Source: Psychromicrobium lacuslunae
Lineage (GTDB): Bacteria; Actinomycetota; Actinomycetes; Actinomycetales; Micrococcaceae
Reading direction: 5' to 3'
Assembly (NCBI RefSeq): GCF_000950575.1
Contig: NZ_CP011005.1
Span: forward strand, 744,001-808,000
DNA: 64,000 nt
The notes under the pieces are model-generated. The model ran no database searches and was not told where the DNA came from. It saw nothing but the letters and a program-made list of their open reading frames with translations. This document shows positions 8,764 through 16,578 of this stretch, piece by piece. Positions within the stretch are counted from its first letter, which is position 1. Every line of letters begins with the position of its first letter. A program made the translations under genes and the position numbers.

Positions 8764-8881
8764 AATATCCAGAATACGTCTTTCCGGCGGCAGCTTGCAG
8801 TCCACCACTCGTGGCCTGGCCCGCCAGCCGCGTCGTCTTAGCCTGAACTTTTTCCTGCTTCGGTGCCTCAGGCGATGGCAC

Positions 8882-9790
8882 TCAGAGTGTGCCGGGAGCT
8901 TCGCCCTTAGCAATCGGCACCCGAACCGCGTTGCCCCATTCGGTCCAGGAACCGTCATAATTGCGGACCTTGTCGAATCCCAGCAGGTGCTTGAGCACGA
9001 ACCAGGTGTGGCTGGAGCGCTCGCCGATTCGGCAGTAGGCAACCACATCGTCACCGGCGCGCAGTCCAGCACCGTCAAGATAAATCGCCTCCAACTCCGC
9101 CCGGGTGCGGAAGGTGCCGTCTTCGGCCGCCGCCTTCGCCCACGGCACCGAGGCAGCCGTCGGGATGTGACCGCCACGCAGCGCGCCCTCCTCGGGATAA
9201 GCCGGCATTGAGGTGCGTGCACCGGTGTATTCCTCGGGGGAGCGGACGTCAATTAACGGGCCATTGCCAAGGTGCTGCAGAACCTCATCCTTAAAGGCCC
9301 GGATTGGTGCGTCCTCACGCTGCACGGACGGGTATTCGGCGGCTGCGGGCGTCGGCGTTTCGGTGCTCAGCGGCCGTCCTTCGGCAATCCACTTATCCCG
9401 TCCGCCGTCGAGTAGCCGCACATCTTGATGCCCGAAAAGCGTGAAAACCCAGAGCGCATAAGCTGCCCACCAGTTCGACTTATCACCGTAGATCACCACG
9501 GTGGTGTCCCGGCTAATGCCCTTAGCGCCGAGCAGCTTAGCGAAGGCTTCACCGTCGATGTAATCCCGGGTATCGGCGTCATTGAGATCGGTATGCCAAT
9601 CAATCTTGACCGCGCCCGGCACGTGCCCGGTTTCGTAGAGCAGGATGTCTTCGTCCGATTCAACGACAGCGAGTTCCGGGGTGCCTACCGTGCCCGCGGC
9701 GATAGCTTCGGCAAGCCAATCGGTAGAGACCAAGCGCTCCGGATTGGCGTAGTCGGTGAACTTCTGGGTGCTGTCTGCGGCAATGCTCAT
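8882..9790 (-). CDS. sseA: Sulfurtransferase, tandem rhodanese domains
   Basis: A 302-residue thiosulfate or 3-mercaptopyruvate sulfurtransferase. It has two rhodanese domains; the N-terminal one is inactive (YGDKSNWWA), and the C-terminal one holds the catalytic Cys253 in [12 protein letters not shown]. The CRIGERSS loop is the one usual in actinobacterial thiosulfate sulfurtransferases. It probably feeds sulfur to the SufE-like protein encoded next. A GAGG ribosome site precedes the ATG. Confidence 0.9.
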   Translation of the reverse strand: MSIAADSTQKFTDYANPERLVSTDWLAEAIAAGTVGTPELAVVESDEDILLYETGHVPGAVKIDWHTDLNDADTRDYIDGEAFAKLLGAKGISRDTTVVIYGDKSNWWAAYALWVFTLFGHQDVRLLDGGRDKWIAEGRPLSTETPTPAAAEYPSVQREDAPIRAFKDEVLQHLGNGPLIDVRSPEEYTGARTSMPAYPEEGALRGGHIPTAASVPWAKAAAEDGTFRTRAELEAIYLDGAGLRAGDDVVAYCRIGERSSHTWFVLKHLLGFDKVRNYDGSWTEWGNAVRVPIAKGEAPGTL

Positions 9791-9988
9791 CGTGAACTCC
9801 TCGGAATGCTATCTATCGCTACTTAAGCTTCGTTTAAGCCTAACCACGGGCTGCTCAAAATACTTCCGGAAGTCATAGAACGACATATCGGCGTTACCGG
9901 AGCGGTATCCTTGCAGTGCATATACTCGCGCGTTTCACTCAGCTGAGACGCCTCTCCGGGCCGTCCGCCCGATTGGAATGGATGAATT

Positions 9989-11032
9989 TTGGTCGCTGTA
10001 GAACACCTCGCCGCGCGCACGCCCTCGGTCTCGGTCGATGAGCTGTTGAAAGGGTTCTACCCCTCACCGAGATTTGGTGAAGTTTCTTTCGACAGTTATC
10101 GCCCCGATCCAGCGCAACCTTCCCAGGCAGCCGCGGTGAAAGCTCTGCAGCACTTCGCTAGCTCGGTGGGGCATCCCGAGGCTCGTGGCCTGCGTAAGCT
10201 TTTCGCTGCGAAGAAGACCGACAGCCGGGCCGGGATTTACCTCGATGGCGGTTTCGGCGTCGGCAAGACACACTTGCTCGCTTCGCTCTGGCACGCGGTG
10301 CCGGGGCCAAAGGCTTTCGGCACTTTTGTCGAGTACACCAATCTGGTCGGCGCGCTCTCATTCCGTAAAACTGTTGACGCGCTCAAACAATACAAGCTTG
10401 TCTGCATTGACGAATTCGAGCTCGATGACCCAGGCGACACCGTGTTAATGTCGCGGCTTATGCGAGAACTGGCCGATGCCGGGGTGAAACTTGCTGCCAC
10501 CTCGAACACCCTGCCTGGCTCGCTCGGGGAAGGACGATTCGCCGCGGTGGATTTCCAGCGCGAGATCCAGGTGCTGGCCGATCAGTTCGAGGTGATTCGG
10601 ATTGACGGTGAGGATTACCGGCACCGCGGCTTGCCGACACCGCCGGAGCCGCTGCCCGACGAAGAACTGGAGGCCGCCGCAGAGGTCGAATTCGCGACCG
10701 CTGGGACTATTGCTGTCGATGATTTCGAGGAGTTACTTGAGCATCTGGCTGGTGTGCACCCCAGCCGTTATCGACAACTCTTGGCCGGAATCGACGGTGT
10801 GGTGTGGCACCGAGTGCGCACCATTACCGAGCAGAGCGTGGCGCTGAGATTTGTGGTGTTGGCAGACCGGCTCTACGACAAGGACGTGCCGATTCTGGCT
10901 AGCGGGGTGCCCTTTGACCAGCTATTCAGCGCCGAGATGATGGCGGGCGGCTATTTGAAGAAGTACTTCAGAGCGGTTTCCCGACTGACTGCGCTGGCTC
11001 GTGAGGCGCAGGTGCAGGAAAGCCCGAAATAG
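9989..11032 (+). CDS. zapE: Cell division protein ZapE (AFG1-like ATPase)
   Basis: A 347-residue AFG1-like P-loop ATPase. Walker A is GGFGVGKT at residues 87-94 and Walker B is CIDEFELDD at about 134. In proteobacteria ZapE binds FtsZ at the division site, and the mitochondrial relative acts in protein quality control; the actinobacterial role is not settled. The start is the TTG at 9989. It is divergent from sseA, with about 200 bases between them. Confidence 0.88.
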   Translation: MVAVEHLAARTPSVSVDELLKGFYPSPRFGEVSFDSYRPDPAQPSQAAAVKALQHFASSVGHPEARGLRKLFAAKKTDSRAGIYLDGGFGVGKTHLLASLWHAVPGPKAFGTFVEYTNLVGALSFRKTVDALKQYKLVCIDEFELDDPGDTVLMSRLMRELADAGVKLAATSNTLPGSLGEGRFAAVDFQREIQVLADQFEVIRIDGEDYRHRGLPTPPEPLPDEELEAAAEVEFATAGTIAVDDFEELLEHLAGVHPSRYRQLLAGIDGVVWHRVRTITEQSVALRFVVLADRLYDKDVPILASGVPFDQLFSAEMMAGGYLKKYFRAVSRLTALAREAQVQESPK

Positions 11033-11152
11033 CCCGACCGTACCGCACCTGAACTGAGCTGAACTGTGAGCTGACCCGAGCTGCCTGGCTTGCCTCGCTG
11101 CGGCCCTTTTAAGCAGTTTCTTTGCCTGCTAATTGTGCCGGTTACTCGGTGC

Positions 11153-12385
11153 TTACTGCCGGCTCGCCGCTCGTCGCTCACTGAGCGCCCAACGCACCAC
11201 TAGACCGCCGAGCAGGGCCCAGAATGCGGCCCCGATGCCGGCGAAACTCAGACCTGAGGCAGCGATCAAGAAGGTCACGATGGCACCGATGCGTTCTTTG
11301 GCCTCCGCGAGGGCGGCGGAGATGGCACTAGCCATGGTGGAGAGCAATGCTAGCCCGGCGACCGCCTCGACCAGGCCCGCCGGTGCCGCCGCGACCAAAG
11401 TGACAAGTGCGGCGGAGAGCGCGGCGAGCAGCAAATAGACCCAACCAGAGGTGAAAGCGGCTACCCAGCGGCGTCGTGGTTCGCTACCGGCTTCCTCGCC
11501 GGCGGCCAGTGCTGCACTCAACGCGGCGAGATTAATGGCGTGTCCGCCGAAGGGGGCTCCGAGCGCGGTGCCCATGCCGGTGACCACCATCGAGGAGCGC
11601 CACGGAGTGCTGAAACCAAACGACTTGAGTACCGCCACGCCCGGCACATTTTGCGAGGCCATCGTGACGATAAAAAGCGGCAGCGAAATACCTGCTATTG
11701 CCTGCCAACTAAAGCCCGGGGTGGTCCACACCAAGGTGGGAACCAAATGGGCAGCGGAGAGCGTGGTACCGGAAAGTACGAGGTAAATTCCGATTACGGC
11801 GAGAGCGAGGGCCAAGGCCACCGGCACTGCCCAGCGGGCGGCAAATCTCATCATGATAAGCCAGGCAATAATGATCGGTAGTACCAATAACGGAGTGGTT
11901 CCCAATGCCTTGAAGGGCGCCAAACATAATGACAGCAACACCCCAGCCAGCATGGCCTGCGCCAGGGAGACCGGAATTTTACCGATCAGTTGGCCCAAGG
12001 CCGGGATCAACCCGGTGAGCACAATGAGCACCCCGACAATAACGAAAGCCCCCACCGCGGCCGGCCAACCGCCCTCCACCGCTCCGGTGCTGACCAAGAG
12101 AGCTGCCCCGGGAGTCGACCAGGCCAGCGTGATCGGAAGCTTGGTCCGCCAGGACAGCAGCAGGATTCCCAGCCCGAAGGTCAAGGTGAGGGCGAGGAGC
12201 CCGGAAGCGGCTTGGGCGTCTGAGGCACCGACCGCTCGCAGGCCAGCTAGCACTACAGCGAACGAGGAGGTGAAACCGACCAAGGCGGTTACCACGCCAG
12301 CAATGATCGGCCGGGAGGTTTCGGGGCGGCTGATAGTTATCGACGACACGTTGCGATCCTTGGGGGAATTGGAAGGAGCGGGCAA
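11153..12385 (-). CDS. benE: Benzoate/H(+) symporter BenE family
   Basis: A 410-residue integral membrane protein with about 12 hydrophobic segments spanning the whole length. It matches the BenE family: an early helix VVTALVGFTSSFAVVLAGL and a central GGHAINLAALSAAL segment. The family imports benzoate with protons. No benzoate-degradation genes are nearby, so the real substrate is open. The N-terminal 20 residues are weakly conserved, and a slightly later start is possible. Confidence 0.88.
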   Translation of the reverse strand: MPAPSNSPKDRNVSSITISRPETSRPIIAGVVTALVGFTSSFAVVLAGLRAVGASDAQAASGLLALTLTFGLGILLLSWRTKLPITLAWSTPGAALLVSTGAVEGGWPAAVGAFVIVGVLIVLTGLIPALGQLIGKIPVSLAQAMLAGVLLSLCLAPFKALGTTPLLVLPIIIAWLIMMRFAARWAVPVALALALAVIGIYLVLSGTTLSAAHLVPTLVWTTPGFSWQAIAGISLPLFIVTMASQNVPGVAVLKSFGFSTPWRSSMVVTGMGTALGAPFGGHAINLAALSAALAAGEEAGSEPRRRWVAAFTSGWVYLLLAALSAALVTLVAAAPAGLVEAVAGLALLSTMASAISAALAEAKERIGAIVTFLIAASGLSFAGIGAAFWALLGGLVVRWALSERRAASRQ

Positions 12386-12452
12386 ACGGCTAACTGGAGA
12401 CGCTAACTGGAGGCGGGGAGCAGCGCCGGTTTAACGCCAGATTAACGCCAAA

Positions 12453-12488
12453 GATCGCCTGCGCTGCCTCGCGGCAGGGCAGGCGATC
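12453..12488 (-). terminator. Terminator of the antitoxin-like gene
   Basis: A 10-bp perfect stem (GATCGCCTGC at 12453-12462 with its complement at 12479-12488) lies 30 bases after the stop of the minus-strand antitoxin-like gene. The minus-strand transcript continues with a short T run. Confidence 0.6.
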
Positions 12489-12518
12489 CCTTTGACTTAG
12501 ATCTTGAGCGAAGGTCGC

Positions 12519-12734
12519 TTAGGCCTGAGGGTCAGCTGCAGGAGCGTCATCCTTGTTCGCGTTATCGACAAAATCGCTAGCGGCCTTCTGGGCGCCATCG
12601 ATCTGGTCCTTGAACTTGTCACCGGTCTTGTCGTCGATGAAATCGCCGACTTTCTCGATGCCGTCTTTCAGCTTGTCTGCATTGTCGCCGATCAGATCCT
12701 CGGCCTTGCCCTTGATGTCGTCAAAAATAGACAC
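12519..12734 (-). CDS. Rv0909/MT0933-like antitoxin-type small protein
   Basis: A 71-residue acidic, helical, lysine- and aspartate-rich protein beginning MSIFDDIKGKAEDLIGDNAD, the pattern of the MT0933-like antitoxin family. I chose the GTG at 12734 because GGGAGG lies seven bases upstream; the frame extends to 12782 without a better site. In mycobacteria the homologue pairs with a toxin, but no toxin gene is adjacent here, so the label describes the family and not the demonstrated role. It is divergent from the guanidine exporter gene. Confidence 0.75.
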   Translation of the reverse strand: MSIFDDIKGKAEDLIGDNADKLKDGIEKVGDFIDDKTGDKFKDQIDGAQKAASDFVDNANKDDAPAADPQA

Positions 12735-12869
12735 GGGCACCTCCCTTCGATAGTCGGGGCCATCTTGCCCCCATCGGCTCAATAATAGACCGAGATTTTT
12801 GGCACGCCAAGAGAAAGTAACTATCAGTTATTTAGCCATTGGTGAAATACTAAAAGTGCCAAAGGCACC

Positions 12870-12911
12870 CCGGACGAGGTGCGCCGTACCCGGCCAGCGA
12901 AAAGACGGCGC
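12870..12911 (+). ncRNA. Guanidine-III riboswitch (ykkC-III)
   Basis: The 42 bases match the guanidine-III (ykkC-III) aptamer almost position by position, as I remember it from the Thermobifida fusca structure: they open with CCGGACGAGGTGCGCCGTAC, continue with CCCGG and end with AAGACGGCGC. The CCGG/CCGG and GGCGC-type pairings needed for the pseudoknot are present. The exporter's GGAGG ribosome site begins within a few bases of the aptamer end (12915), so guanidinium binding probably frees it for translation. Confidence 0.93.
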
Positions 12912-12923
12912 GTGGAGGTCAAC

Positions 12924-13250
12924 ATGGCAACGTCTCTTGCCTGGATTGTTTTGGTATTCTCGGGAATTTTGGAAGCCGTTTGGGCTACCGCACTGGGTAA
13001 ATCTGAGGGTTTTTCTAAACTGTGGCCCAGCGTGGTGTTTGGCGTCGCGGTGGTGGCGAGTATGGTCGGCCTGGCCTGGGCGATGCGTACCTTGCCGGTT
13101 GGCACGGCCTACGCGGTCTGGGTGGGGATCGGTGCGGTACTCACCGTGGCTTATGCCATGGTGACCGGCACCGAATCCGTTTCCTTGATTAAGGTTCTCT
13201 TGCTGCTGGGCATTGTTGGCTGCGTCGTCGGGCTCAAATTACTGCACTAA
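12924..13250 (+). CDS. sugE: SMR-family guanidinium exporter (SugE/Gdx type)
   Basis: A 108-residue protein with four membrane helices, the normal SMR size. The essential Glu17 is in SGILEAVWATALG, and AWAMRTLPVGTAYAVWVGIG is the SugE signature helix region. SugE/Gdx members export guanidinium with protons as dual-topology dimers. The guanidine-III riboswitch directly upstream supports that substrate rather than quaternary ammonium drugs. I chose the ATG at 12924 because TGGAGG lies just upstream; the frame opens at 12879 inside the riboswitch and is not a start. Confidence 0.93.
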   Translation: MATSLAWIVLVFSGILEAVWATALGKSEGFSKLWPSVVFGVAVVASMVGLAWAMRTLPVGTAYAVWVGIGAVLTVAYAMVTGTESVSLIKVLLLLGIVGCVVGLKLLH

Positions 13251-13290
13251 CAGTTGCACTAACTGTTAAGATCTTTTCTTTCACCGCCGG

Positions 13291-13347
13291 CGAGTGTGCA
13301 GATTTACATTTTTTGAGACCCTCATGAGGTGTAGAACTGCACACTCG
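13291..13347. repeat. 57-bp palindromic element, copy A
   Basis: It begins CGAGTGTGCAG (13291-13301) and ends with the exact complement CTGCACACTCG (13337-13347). The interior holds a shorter imperfect hairpin (TGAG with CTCA). It lies between the exporter gene and the terminator of the tRNA cluster. It has the same 57-bp length and terminal CGAGT/ACTCG as two other elements in the window (14143 and 63757). Confidence 0.85.
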
Positions 13348-13396
13348 ATGGCCGAGGGGAGTACGTCATGAGGTTAGAGCGTGGTTAAAACTGAAT

Positions 13397-13418
13397 GGCC
13401 CCGTTCTTCAACGGGGCC
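13397..13418 (-). terminator. Terminator of the Gly-Cys-Val tRNA cluster
   Basis: An 8-bp perfect GC-rich stem (GGCCCCGT with ACGGGGCC) and a six-base loop lie six bases beyond the encoded CCA end of tRNA-Val on the minus strand. Confidence 0.7.
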
Positions 13419-13424
13419 AAACTG

Positions 13425-13499
13425 TGGTGGGCGATACTGGGATCGAACCAGTGACCTCTTCCGTGTCAGGGAAGCGCGCTACCGCTGCGCCAATCGCCC
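13425..13499 (-). tRNA. tRNA-Val (GAC)
   Basis: 75 bases with encoded CCA. The acceptor GGGCGAT pairs with ATCGCCC, the anticodon stem is CTTCC/GGAAG with loop CTGACAC (anticodon GAC), and the T loop is GGTTCGATCCC. It is the last gene of a three-tRNA cluster on the minus strand, and nearly identical to tRNA-Val(CAC) at 14026 except in the anticodon arm. Confidence 0.96.
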
Positions 13500-13518
13500 A
13501 AAAACTCTCAAAACTGAG

Positions 13519-13589
13519 AGGTGGGAACGGGATTCGAACCCGTGTACGCGGCTTTGCAGGCCGCTGCCTCGCCTCTCGGCCACCCCACC
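13519..13589 (-). tRNA. tRNA-Cys (GCA)
   Basis: 71 bases without encoded CCA. The acceptor GGTGGGG pairs with TCCCACC, the anticodon loop holds GCA (CCTGCAAAG), and the T arm is CGGGTTCGAATCCCG. It is the middle gene of the cluster. Confidence 0.96.
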
Positions 13590-13652
13590 GGGTTTCAAAG
13601 GTGCCCGCCTCATCAGCTATGACGAGCGGGCTACAGTTGACAGTTTCCTGCG

Positions 13653-13724
13653 AGCGGATGACGAGATTCGAACTCGCGACCCTCACCTTGGCAAGGTGAT
13701 GCTCTACCACTGAGCCACATCCGC
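13653..13724 (-). tRNA. tRNA-Gly (GCC)
   Basis: 72 bases without encoded CCA. The acceptor GCGGATG pairs with CATCCGC, and the anticodon stem TCACC/GGTGA carries loop TTGCCAA (anticodon GCC). It is the first gene of the cluster. The 301 bases upstream (13725-14025) hold no gene that I can support and must contain the promoters for this cluster and for the divergent tRNA-Val. Confidence 0.96.
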
Positions 13725-14025
13725 AGAAGGAACGGGTTTCCCCTTGAGTAGCTTACTTTGCTTCGACTGGATGGCCGATTCGGAGTAACTTTCCTCGTGT
13801 TCCTGCGAGTAAAAACTCTATCCGACGATCGGGGAAACGCAAAATCACCGTGTTTCTGCGGCGCGTTCCGGTGTTGTTGCTGCTGAGCTAATAACCGCCT
13901 CGCTCCGACTGGCCTAGAACCTTGTGCTGGTTTCGACTGCGCCTCATGCCTAGTCAGAACTGCCCGGAGTTAGTTCCGATTAGGCACCTTGGTGAACTTT
14001 CCGATAATATTTCTGAGCAGCACAC

Positions 14026-14100
14026 GGGCGATTGGCGCAGTGGTAGCGCGCTTCGTTCACACCGAAGAGGTCACTGGTTCGAACCCAGTATCGCCCACCA
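14026..14100 (+). tRNA. tRNA-Val (CAC)
   Basis: 75 bases with encoded CCA. The anticodon stem CTTCG/CGAAG carries loop TTCACAC (anticodon CAC). Acceptor, D and T arms match tRNA-Val(GAC) at 13425 nearly base for base, in inverted orientation. A TAATAT box lies a short distance upstream, at about 14004. Confidence 0.96.
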
Positions 14101-14102
14101 TC

Positions 14103-14135
14103 AGGTGGCTCCGTGATTCACGGAGCCACCTTTTT
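14103..14135 (+). terminator. Terminator of tRNA-Val (CAC)
   Basis: A 12-bp perfect stem (GGTGGCTCCGTG with CACGGAGCCACC), a three-base loop and a TTTTT tract give a textbook rho-independent terminator. Confidence 0.93.
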
Positions 14136-14142
14136 CATCTGT

Positions 14143-14199
14143 CGAGTTCGGAGATCTGCACGTTATGCGGCGCTGAAAATGTGCAGATCTCCGTACTCG
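14143..14199. repeat. 57-bp palindromic element, copy B
   Basis: It begins CGAGTTCGGAGATCTGCAC (14143-14161) and ends GTGCAGATCTCCGTACTCG (14181-14199); 18 of 19 positions pair. The middle differs from copy A. It lies eight bases after the tRNA-Val terminator and only 12 bases before the frame of the next gene. Confidence 0.87.
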
Positions 14200-14229
14200 G
14201 TGGTCGGTTAGGTGGCTGGACTAGGTCCT

Positions 14230-15603
14230 ATGCTTAGCTGCATGGCAGCGAGAAGTCCGGAAAAGCAACGTTACGAGACCGAAGAGTGGTTCCGGCTGCA
14301 GGGCCTGCCCTATTTCGTCAAACCCCGGGATCGCTCCAAACACTTACTCGCCCGTTGCGCCCCGGCGCTTTTGTTCTTCGCGCTACTAGGCCTGGGCTGG
14401 GCCATTACCTCGCATTTCAGCCTTATGACCGAGGACACCGATGAGCTGAGCGACGTCGAAGAAGTGCTTTTTCTTGGTGTGCTAGGCCTGACCGTCCTAG
14501 TCCCTCTGATCGTTGCACTGATCGCCAACCGACTGCTACGAGGTCGTACCCTGTTGGCCAGAACCACCGCTATCGTCGCGATTTTTGTACTTTTAGTGGT
14601 CAATCAGCTGGTGATGCTGGGAGCTTCGGCGGCTGATTGGTGGCAAAGCGCGCTGGAGAATGTGGTGCCGTTATTGCTGGTCTTGCTGCTTACCTGGCTT
14701 GGCATCGGCTCACTCCTGGGGTGGAGCCTGCGGGCGGCAATTCGTCAACTCTCAGCGATTTGGCTGCTCGCTGCAATTGCCTTGCCATTGCTGATCCTGG
14801 TGGTTATCTCGGTGTTTTACGCCCAGGAGTTCTGGCAGGTCGCCGCTGCATTGCAACGCGGCCAGGTCTTCTGGCTGATCGTTTTCCTGCTCGGCATTGG
14901 CATGCTTTTTGTGATTTACAGCACGCGTAAAGAGCTGCGTGATATGCCTGAGATGCTGACTCCGGAGGTGCCGGACGCAGAGCTTTTAGGTCCGGAACGT
15001 CAGTCCTTGCTGCGTCAAGGAAGCTGGCGCCAGCTCGGAGGTGCGGAGCGCGCCAATGTGGTCCTCATCATGGTGCTCGCACAATGCATCCAGGTGCTGA
15101 TTTTCGGGGTATTGGTTTTTGCTTTCATCATGGCGCTCAATGCCCTTTCCATTCCGCCGCAGCTCGCCGTGCAGTGGGCTGGCCGAGCAGCAAGTAATTT
15201 GCAGATCTTTGGCTTCGCATTGCCGGTCCCTGAGGTGCCGGTCAGAGTGGCGGCTTTTTTGAGTGCCATTGCGGCGCTGAATTTTGTGGTGTCGATTAAC
15301 ACCAGCAAGGACTACCGGGACGCTTTCTTCGATCCGCTGATTTTGCAGACCCAGCAGGCACTCAGCGTACAAGCGGGTTATCAAGCGCGGTTGGCTGAGG
15401 ACCGGGCGGTGAAAGAAGCACAGAAAGAAGCACAGAAAGAAACAACAAAAGAAACAACAAAAGAAACAACAAAAGAAAACAGCACGATGGGGCCTGTATC
15501 GTCACAAACCCAGCCTGCTGCACCGGCCAGTGCCGGCGCCCAGGCTGAGTCCAAGCATGCCGACTCAGCGGTGTCAGCGGCGGATGACATAGTAGAACCA
15601 TGA
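14230..15603 (+). CDS. Integral membrane protein with C-terminal KEAQ/KETT repeat
   Basis: About 457 residues with eight to ten hydrophobic segments between about residues 35 and 375, then a hydrophilic tail. I do not recognise a family. The tail has a short tandem repeat (KEAQ twice, KETT three times), followed by a Pro/Ala/Ser-rich end. The start is uncertain: in-frame ATGs lie at 14230 and 14242, and a GTG at 14212; none has a strong ribosome site. Its stop overlaps the next gene (ATGA), so the two are coupled. Confidence 0.7.
   Translation: MLSCMAARSPEKQRYETEEWFRLQGLPYFVKPRDRSKHLLARCAPALLFFALLGLGWAITSHFSLMTEDTDELSDVEEVLFLGVLGLTVLVPLIVALIANRLLRGRTLLARTTAIVAIFVLLVVNQLVMLGASAADWWQSALENVVPLLLVLLLTWLGIGSLLGWSLRAAIRQLSAIWLLAAIALPLLILVVISVFYAQEFWQVAAALQRGQVFWLIVFLLGIGMLFVIYSTRKELRDMPEMLTPEVPDAELLGPERQSLLRQGSWRQLGGAERANVVLIMVLAQCIQVLIFGVLVFAFIMALNALSIPPQLAVQWAGRAASNLQIFGFALPVPEVPVRVAAFLSAIAALNFVVSINTSKDYRDAFFDPLILQTQQALSVQAGYQARLAEDRAVKEAQKEAQKETTKETTKETTKENSTMGPVSSQTQPAAPASAGAQAESKHADSAVSAADDIVEP
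15412..15480 (+). repeat. In-frame 12-bp tandem repeat
   Basis: Two copies of AAAGAAGCACAG (15412-15435) are followed by three copies of AAAGAAACAACA (15436-15471) and a partial unit. Because the unit is 12 bases, changes in copy number would keep the reading frame and only alter the length of the charged tail. Confidence 0.9.
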
Positions 15604-16448
15604 CCCAGCCAGCCTTAGCTCATGCCACCGAGTTCGGCCGAATGTACGGCCGCTCGCTCAACGACACGCCCTCGGTGCCGTCAATCACCACCGTGATCGG
15701 CATGCAGGCAATGGATTTGAGCGGCTGGGCGGGGTATATGGCTGCTTCGAAGCTGGCCGCCCATCCTGGCCTGGTGGAGGCTGCGGGGCGATCGGAAAAG
15801 TTGCGACCGCTGGTACGCGAGGCTGCCAATGCGGCGGAGAATTATCGAAATGAGGCGGCTGCACGCGGGGATCGGGTGCATTTTTATGCCGAGCAAGTTG
15901 CCCTGCGGGCTTTGGACCGTGAGCATGAGGTGGAGCGCGCTCAGGCCGAACTGGCCGAGCATCAGGAACAGCGTTTTGCGCAAGCCTTCGACGCCTGGTG
16001 GCAGGAATATCGTGTGCAACCGCTGGCCCCGGAGGTGACGATCTGGAACCAGAGCGTTGGCTACGCCGGAACCTTGGACCTGGTGGCCGAGATCTCCGGT
16101 CGGCTCTGCCTGATCGATTACAAGACCAAGGGCACCGATCGCAATGGTGAGCTGAAAGCCGTCGACCCTAAAGTGGTCATGCAGTTGGTGGCCGGTATGA
16201 AAGCTGAAGAAAGTTTGCTGGATGCTCGGGCTGGGCAGTGGGAGGCCTGGAAATATGGCCAGGAGCCATTGCTGTTAGCTGTCGCCATCGGTGAGACCGG
16301 TGTGCGCCCGATGCGGGCCAATCCCTCGGTTTTGCCACAGCAATGGTACAAATTTTGTGCGTTGCATCGGCTCTGGGAACGCAATACGGCAGCTGCCCAA
16401 GCCGGCGAGCCGCTGCTGCCGCTAGCCCCGCCGCGGCCTACGCCCTGA
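15600..16448 (+). CDS. PD-(D/E)XK nuclease-like protein
   Basis: A 282-residue protein with the order expected of a Cas4/RecB-like PD-(D/E)XK fold: GDRVHFYAEQVAL (helix with His and Glu, about residue 95), GYAGTLDLVAE (metal-binding Asp, about 163) and LIDYKTKG (Asp-x-Lys, about 177). This suggests a DNA nuclease. No helicase or Cys cluster is present, and no partner DNA-repair gene is nearby. It overlaps the preceding membrane-protein gene by four bases, and def follows 130 bases later. Confidence 0.75.
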   Translation: MTQPALAHATEFGRMYGRSLNDTPSVPSITTVIGMQAMDLSGWAGYMAASKLAAHPGLVEAAGRSEKLRPLVREAANAAENYRNEAAARGDRVHFYAEQVALRALDREHEVERAQAELAEHQEQRFAQAFDAWWQEYRVQPLAPEVTIWNQSVGYAGTLDLVAEISGRLCLIDYKTKGTDRNGELKAVDPKVVMQLVAGMKAEESLLDARAGQWEAWKYGQEPLLLAVAIGETGVRPMRANPSVLPQQWYKFCALHRLWERNTAAAQAGEPLLPLAPPRPTP

Positions 16449-16578
16449 ACAACCCTCCGCTGAGCCAGTAGAAGGTCAGCAGCTGTCCGACGCTTGAGCG
16501 CTTGGGCGCTCTGTTTGAGAATTCTCTGGCCTAGAATGTTCAGGACGACCGACCGAGAAAAAGACAGGGTTCAACTGC

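Noticed and set aside
8764-9252. The long upstream extension of the SufE-like frame
   Set aside because: It overlaps the rhodanese gene in another frame, is Arg/Pro/Ser-rich and does not match SufE; the GTG at 8763 gives a normal-length protein.
9823-10020. A 65-codon minus-strand frame upstream of the rhodanese gene, considered as a Cys leader peptide
   Set aside because: It has only three Cys residues scattered along it, no ribosome site and overlaps the zapE start.
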